Of a stretch of DNA of 46,048 nucleotides, positions 42,590 to 46,048 are shown in pieces. The notes under the pieces were generated by a model, which was given only the letters and a program-made list of their open reading frames with translations, searched no databases and was not told the origin of the DNA. How positions within the stretch are numbered: position 1 is the stretch's first letter; every line of letters starts with the position of its first letter. Made by a program: the position numbers and the translations under genes. The stretch spans positions 1-46,048 of the forward strand of contig PHGD01000034.1 of assembly GCA_011090425.1 (NCBI GenBank), read 5' to 3'. Source of the DNA: Nitrospira sp. LK70. Lineage in GTDB: Bacteria > Nitrospirota > Nitrospiria > Nitrospirales > Nitrospiraceae.

Positions 42590-43258
42590 ATGATGTCAAC
42601 ACTCAGGGGCACACAGCAGCTCAGTCGCCGCGCCTGCCTTGCGACGGCATTGCTGGTGACGATCGGCATCGTAGCTCAACCGGTACAGGCCGCAGACGGA
42701 AGCAAGACGAAGTTCACGCGCATCTCGACTCAGTACATTGCGGCGTTGGGCGATCCAGGTGCGACCTCCGGACACGGCGCGCAATTGTGGGGTCTGTGGC
42801 CATTGGACCCAGGTCCTCGAGGCGTGAAGCTGAACCGCTATCAATCACTAAAAACCTCCGATGGTGTCGCCCCGGCGCGCTGGAAATTCGACGAGACGGA
42901 CTGGTGGCTGGAGGAACATGGCTTGATCATGGAGCAACCGACCGTTCCACTCCCTCCCGGAAAATATCTGGTCACGGGCGCCCGCAAGGTGACGGCAGTG
43001 CTGACTATTCATCCCGCCGACAGCCATGGCGACAGGCGCTGGGAGCTCGATCAAGGCGCGACGCTCTACGACGTCACCCACCTGGCCTGCCGTTCCGCGC
43101 GCTATACCCCGACGACGGGGGGTAATTCGTGCTCACCGGCTCACGCGAAGGAGACGGCATTTCCAGTTGCCCCAGGGGGAGCGATGCCTCCGGTCGAGGG
43201 CTGCACGAAGCAGGACTATGCGGTGCTCATTGTGATCGGCGTGGGCGTGGAAGACTGA
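42590..43258 (+). CDS. Secreted protein of unknown function
   Basis: 222 residues with a signal peptide (RRACLATALLVTIGIVAQPV, cleavage near QAA-DG). The mature part is a compact domain with strong landmarks: FTRISTQYIAALGDPGATSG, AQLWGLWPLDPGPRGVKLNR, WWLEEHGLIMEQPTVPLPPG, KYLVTGARKVTAVLTIHP, LYDVTHLACRSARYTP and GGAMPPVEGCTKQDYAVLIV. Three Cys in the mature domain may include one disulphide. I recall similar hypothetical proteins in environmental Proteobacteria and Nitrospirota but no function. Two adjacent ATGs (42590 and 42593) are possible starts; AAAGGA lies 10-13 bases upstream. It is divergent from the giant operon and convergent with the TIR-NACHT gene. Confidence 0.75.
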   Translation: MMSTLRGTQQLSRRACLATALLVTIGIVAQPVQAADGSKTKFTRISTQYIAALGDPGATSGHGAQLWGLWPLDPGPRGVKLNRYQSLKTSDGVAPARWKFDETDWWLEEHGLIMEQPTVPLPPGKYLVTGARKVTAVLTIHPADSHGDRRWELDQGATLYDVTHLACRSARYTPTTGGNSCSPAHAKETAFPVAPGGAMPPVEGCTKQDYAVLIVIGVGVED

Positions 43259-43349
43259 ACGCCGGTGGCGCACCAACAGCTTGCGCGGCGAGCTCAGTAA
43301 TAACTTCCCGATGCATCTTCTACTCCTACGTTCTGTTTTATTTCCGGAA

Positions 43350-45872
43350 TTAGGAAGCGGATCCTGGTGAGGTCTCCTTCGCTTTCTTAGCCTCAGGAGA
43401 GAGTGCCGAGAAATATTCGAGGAGGGTCCGGTGGACAAACATATAACCACCACCTACCTTTTTTAGAAGGATCAGTTTTGCGCAATGGTCCAGGAACGGA
43501 ATGAACCGGAATGGTGTGGATCCGGTCAGCCAGAGAACCAATCGTAACGCATAGTGTTTCACCACCGCTGAACCGCCACAATAAAATCCCACAAGTAGCC
43601 CCGAAAACATCGCGTAGGAAAAAACAGCTACCATGAAAGATGTCGGGGCTGATGCTCCAAGGAGCGGGACGGGTAACATAAACAATCCACCGACCAGCCC
43701 TCCGATTGATAGTCCAGCTAGCCCATTTTTCAAGGACAACTTGATTCCTTGATTCGGAAAGACTTTGTCACCCTTACCAAAATTGAGGACCCCGCTGAAC
43801 TGCCCAGCTGCTATCCCAACTAATAATAACGCGGGGGACAGCAGCGCCTCCAATGATCCCATACGCATCTTTTTCCAGAACAGCTCCCAATCCCAACGAA
43901 TAACTTCAACTGGATGTATTTCGTTCAGAGACACAATCCCCACCCACCTGAGAAGGCCCACAAAGATCATCCCCAAGGAAATCCCGTAAGCCGCCCCACC
44001 GTAAAGCCCAATGGCCAACCCGCTGACCAATCCAATACCCAATGAAGTCACAGCTTCATAGGCCAGCCGTTGTCCTCTCGAACTCAACCAACTGGGTTGG
44101 AGTTCCTCCACCATGAATACCGACTGCGATTGTTCCCTCATCTTTCGAGCCAACCAGGACAACCATCCAATAGTCATGTCCTTAGAAAATCCTCCCGTAC
44201 TCGACCCCTTCCGCTCAAACATCCGGTCGACATAGAGACGAAAAACCTGGTCCCGTCGTACCATCGGCGAATCGTCCTTGTGAGTGGACAAGGCTTCACC
44301 ATCGACTCCCTCACAAGCTAAGCTCATAATGCTCAGCATCAGCGGTGTTTCAGCCACTTCCTGTAAAACAGGATCGCCCTTCAAGGCGTGGCGAAGCCCG
44401 GCCAATTGTGGGCCACCAACCGTCAGAAACTTGTTCACATCTTGAAGACTTAAGGGTTCAAGGCAGATCGCGCCGTTCAGCCTTAGACGTTCGGGGAGCC
44501 ACCGATACTCTGCAAGGCGACAACACACAACGAGGCCTGACGGCTTGTTGTTCCCAATGAATTCATTGATGGCTGCCACGCATTCTGACTGTAAGGCGGT
44601 TTGAACTTCGTCTAACCCATCCAACAACGGGACTAGATAGTCTTTGCCTAACCAGTCCCGTGCAATCGGCATGGGAATGCGATACTTCGCCGACAGCTCG
44701 GCTGCCATCCACTCATCAAGGGACTGTGTCTTCTTCCAACTGGACAAATTCAAGACGATGGGCACTCGTTCCTTGGGATCGCTCTTCGCTCTGAGGATCA
44801 AGGCGGCAGCAAGCTCCAGCAGACAGGTCGTCTTCCCTGACCCAGGCTCGCCCAAGATGAGGAGTAAGCCGGTCGCATCGAAGACGGTGTTGATATTGCG
44901 ATCTTGCAAGAGAAGGTGACGTCGCTGATCTGGCAAAGCAATGACGTGCTTCCATGGTGGCTCCACAGCCTCATCCACCGCATGCTTCCCCAGAGAAATC
45001 AACACTTCATGGTAAAGGGACTGTTTCAATACTCCATCCACCCAATACTCCTGCACACGATCCAGCAAAATCAGGAGTTGCGCGCGTTGCTCGTGGTCAG
45101 GAGGGACAGCAATCGCGGGATAGAGCCTTGCCTCTGAGATGGACAACTCAGCAAGCTGCCCTGCTTTGCTTGCGGAGTACAGCTTATCCGCATCTTCTTG
45201 ATTGAGCTCCAAATACAACCGAATGCTGCCTGCCACGACTCGCGTTACTTTGACTTCGCCAATTTTGAGAAGCGCGGCAACTGATTGGATAAACGCCATC
45301 TGCTGCTCCGAAGAAAACTGCTCCACGTTTCCGGGTAGGCGAAGCTCAATAATTTGTTTTGCTCTTGAAGGCACCAAGGCCTCCCCGCCAGCTTCACGGA
45401 CATTCTCTAGCTTCTCCGCAGATTCATCGTTGGACTGATGGTCTGGCTTTTTTCCAGTGATTCCCCAGATCAGTTGCTTGATTGGCTCTGATTCCACCTT
45501 TCGAAAATCGACACAGTGCAGGCTCTTGAGCAAGATGGGGAGCTTCGGGGTTTCCGTAGCTGACCGCAACATCACAGGAATGACGGGGCAGGCTCGTTCG
45601 ACAAATTCATTAATGAAGGCCCGCATTTCCACATTCTGCCAGGGCCCAATGCCACTCTTCCCGACAAAGACTGCGGCTACCTTGATGGTTTCAATCTGTG
45701 TCTCAAGAACCTCCTGCCATGGTTTGCCAGGCTGCATTTCTCGTTCGTCCAACCAGGGCTTGAGGCCTCGGCGGGACAACTCGTCCGAGATCTGACGGAT
45801 CTCCGGTTTGTCCTCACTGTTGTGACAAAGAAAGACATCAAAGTGTTCGGCGTTGGGGTTGGATTCACTCAT
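43350..45872 (-). CDS. TIR-NACHT protein with C-terminal membrane domain (NLR-like defence protein)
   Basis: 840 residues. TIR domain 10-140: FDVFLCHNSEDKPEIRQISD, then KSGIGPWQNVEMRAF at 72-86 with Glu82 in the place of the NADase catalytic Glu. Residues 172-250 form a small alpha/beta domain (IIELRLPGNVEQFSSEQQ, then VVAGSIRLYLEL) like the linkers seen in other prokaryotic NLR-type proteins. The NACHT ATPase runs from about 310: Walker A GEPGSGKTT at 341-349, Walker B VPLLDGLDEV at 414-423, sensor-like VVCCRLAEY. A hydrophobic C-terminus of several Gly-rich membrane helices follows, then the NACHT-type FVHRTLLEYFSAL tail. In such proteins ligand sensing drives oligomerisation and TIR-mediated NAD+ cleavage. 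Membrane anchoring in place of soluble repeats is unusual. ATG 45872 is chosen; the frame is open to 45977 but those residues are not TIR-like. Confidence 0.85.
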   Translation of the reverse strand: MSESNPNAEHFDVFLCHNSEDKPEIRQISDELSRRGLKPWLDEREMQPGKPWQEVLETQIETIKVAAVFVGKSGIGPWQNVEMRAFINEFVERACPVIPVMLRSATETPKLPILLKSLHCVDFRKVESEPIKQLIWGITGKKPDHQSNDESAEKLENVREAGGEALVPSRAKQIIELRLPGNVEQFSSEQQMAFIQSVAALLKIGEVKVTRVVAGSIRLYLELNQEDADKLYSASKAGQLAELSISEARLYPAIAVPPDHEQRAQLLILLDRVQEYWVDGVLKQSLYHEVLISLGKHAVDEAVEPPWKHVIALPDQRRHLLLQDRNINTVFDATGLLLILGEPGSGKTTCLLELAAALILRAKSDPKERVPIVLNLSSWKKTQSLDEWMAAELSAKYRIPMPIARDWLGKDYLVPLLDGLDEVQTALQSECVAAINEFIGNNKPSGLVVCCRLAEYRWLPERLRLNGAICLEPLSLQDVNKFLTVGGPQLAGLRHALKGDPVLQEVAETPLMLSIMSLACEGVDGEALSTHKDDSPMVRRDQVFRLYVDRMFERKGSSTGGFSKDMTIGWLSWLARKMREQSQSVFMVEELQPSWLSSRGQRLAYEAVTSLGIGLVSGLAIGLYGGAAYGISLGMIFVGLLRWVGIVSLNEIHPVEVIRWDWELFWKKMRMGSLEALLSPALLLVGIAAGQFSGVLNFGKGDKVFPNQGIKLSLKNGLAGLSIGGLVGGLFMLPVPLLGASAPTSFMVAVFSYAMFSGLLVGFYCGGSAVVKHYALRLVLWLTGSTPFRFIPFLDHCAKLILLKKVGGGYMFVHRTLLEYFSALSPEAKKAKETSPGSAS

Positions 45873-46008
45873 GGATAAAGAGATCCAGTGTAGCGCCGCC
45901 AATGCGTTCGTGGTGAGACCTGTATGATGGATGTCTGGTGTCAGTACAAGTCCTCTTTCGTGAGTATGATGGTGCATGGAATCGCCATTGTGCGAAGGAG
46001 GACTTCCG

Positions 46009-46048
46009 ATGAAGCGCCAACCCTTTGTGCCGCGTGACTATGAGGTGT
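46009..46048 (+). CDS. Start of an unidentified gene, cut by the window end
   Basis: ATG at 46009 with AAGGAGG 7 bases upstream, then MKRQPFVPRDYEV to the edge. The strong ribosome site makes a real gene likely. The N-terminus faintly recalls some transposase families, but 13 residues cannot support a call. It is divergent from the TIR-NACHT gene. Confidence 0.5.
   Translation, partial: MKRQPFVPRDYEV

Overview
The window reads as a chromosomal segment of a moderately GC-rich Gram-negative bacterium. An RND/TolC efflux pair, several Sec signal peptides and a soluble transhydrogenase all point that way. Several genes resemble proteins I associate with Nitrospira (Nitrospirota): the small DUF3467-like protein, the secreted 222-residue protein and the REP-type transposase remnants. 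That assignment is an inference from recalled family resemblance and cannot be proven here. I found no tRNA, rRNA or CRISPR array.

Region 1 (1-3.9 kb): the end of a heavy-metal-type RND efflux operon (TolC-like channel, then a membrane-fusion adaptor cut by the window edge). Next come a TrmH/SpoU rRNA methyltransferase, a small basic coiled-coil protein, and a divergently read XRE-type regulator whose promoter geometry suggests a leaderless transcript. Region 2 (3.9-16.1 kb): a minus-strand operon of a DUF3467-like protein, a secreted propeller-like protein and a 3486-residue RTX protein with an N-terminal class 3 lipase domain. The last two genes overlap by ATGA. No type I secretion genes are in view.

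Region 3 (16.1-20.6 kb): a decayed accessory island. It holds an orphan antitoxin-like gene, two broken REP-associated tyrosine transposases, a secreted repeat protein, two copies of a 50-bp dispersed repeat, and the two ends of a type I restriction locus (hsdM start with a nonsense codon, hsdR tail) separated by one of the transposase remnants. Region 4 (20.7-26.7 kb): ordinary single genes, namely small secreted proteins, a soluble transhydrogenase (sthA), a YbaK-type deacylase, a Tim44-domain membrane protein, a small membrane protein and a YecA/SEC-C protein. Two clear hairpins lie between convergent pairs.

Region 5 (26.8-42.3 kb) is the standout: five tightly spaced minus-strand genes encode proteins of 955, 1215, 942, 1421 and 570 residues. 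They are a PhoD-like metallophosphatase with a large insertion, a DUF6603 protein and three giant proteins of no known function. None has a signal peptide. One promoter with an overlapping inverted repeat appears to drive all 15 kb, and a secreted 222-residue protein is divergently transcribed from the same intergenic region. Region 6 (43.3-46.0 kb): a TIR-NACHT protein with C-terminal membrane segments, which looks like a prokaryotic NLR-type defence protein, and the first codons of another gene at the right edge. With the restriction remnants and the antitoxin-like gene, regions 3, 5 and 6 have the flavour of a defence or accessory neighbourhood.
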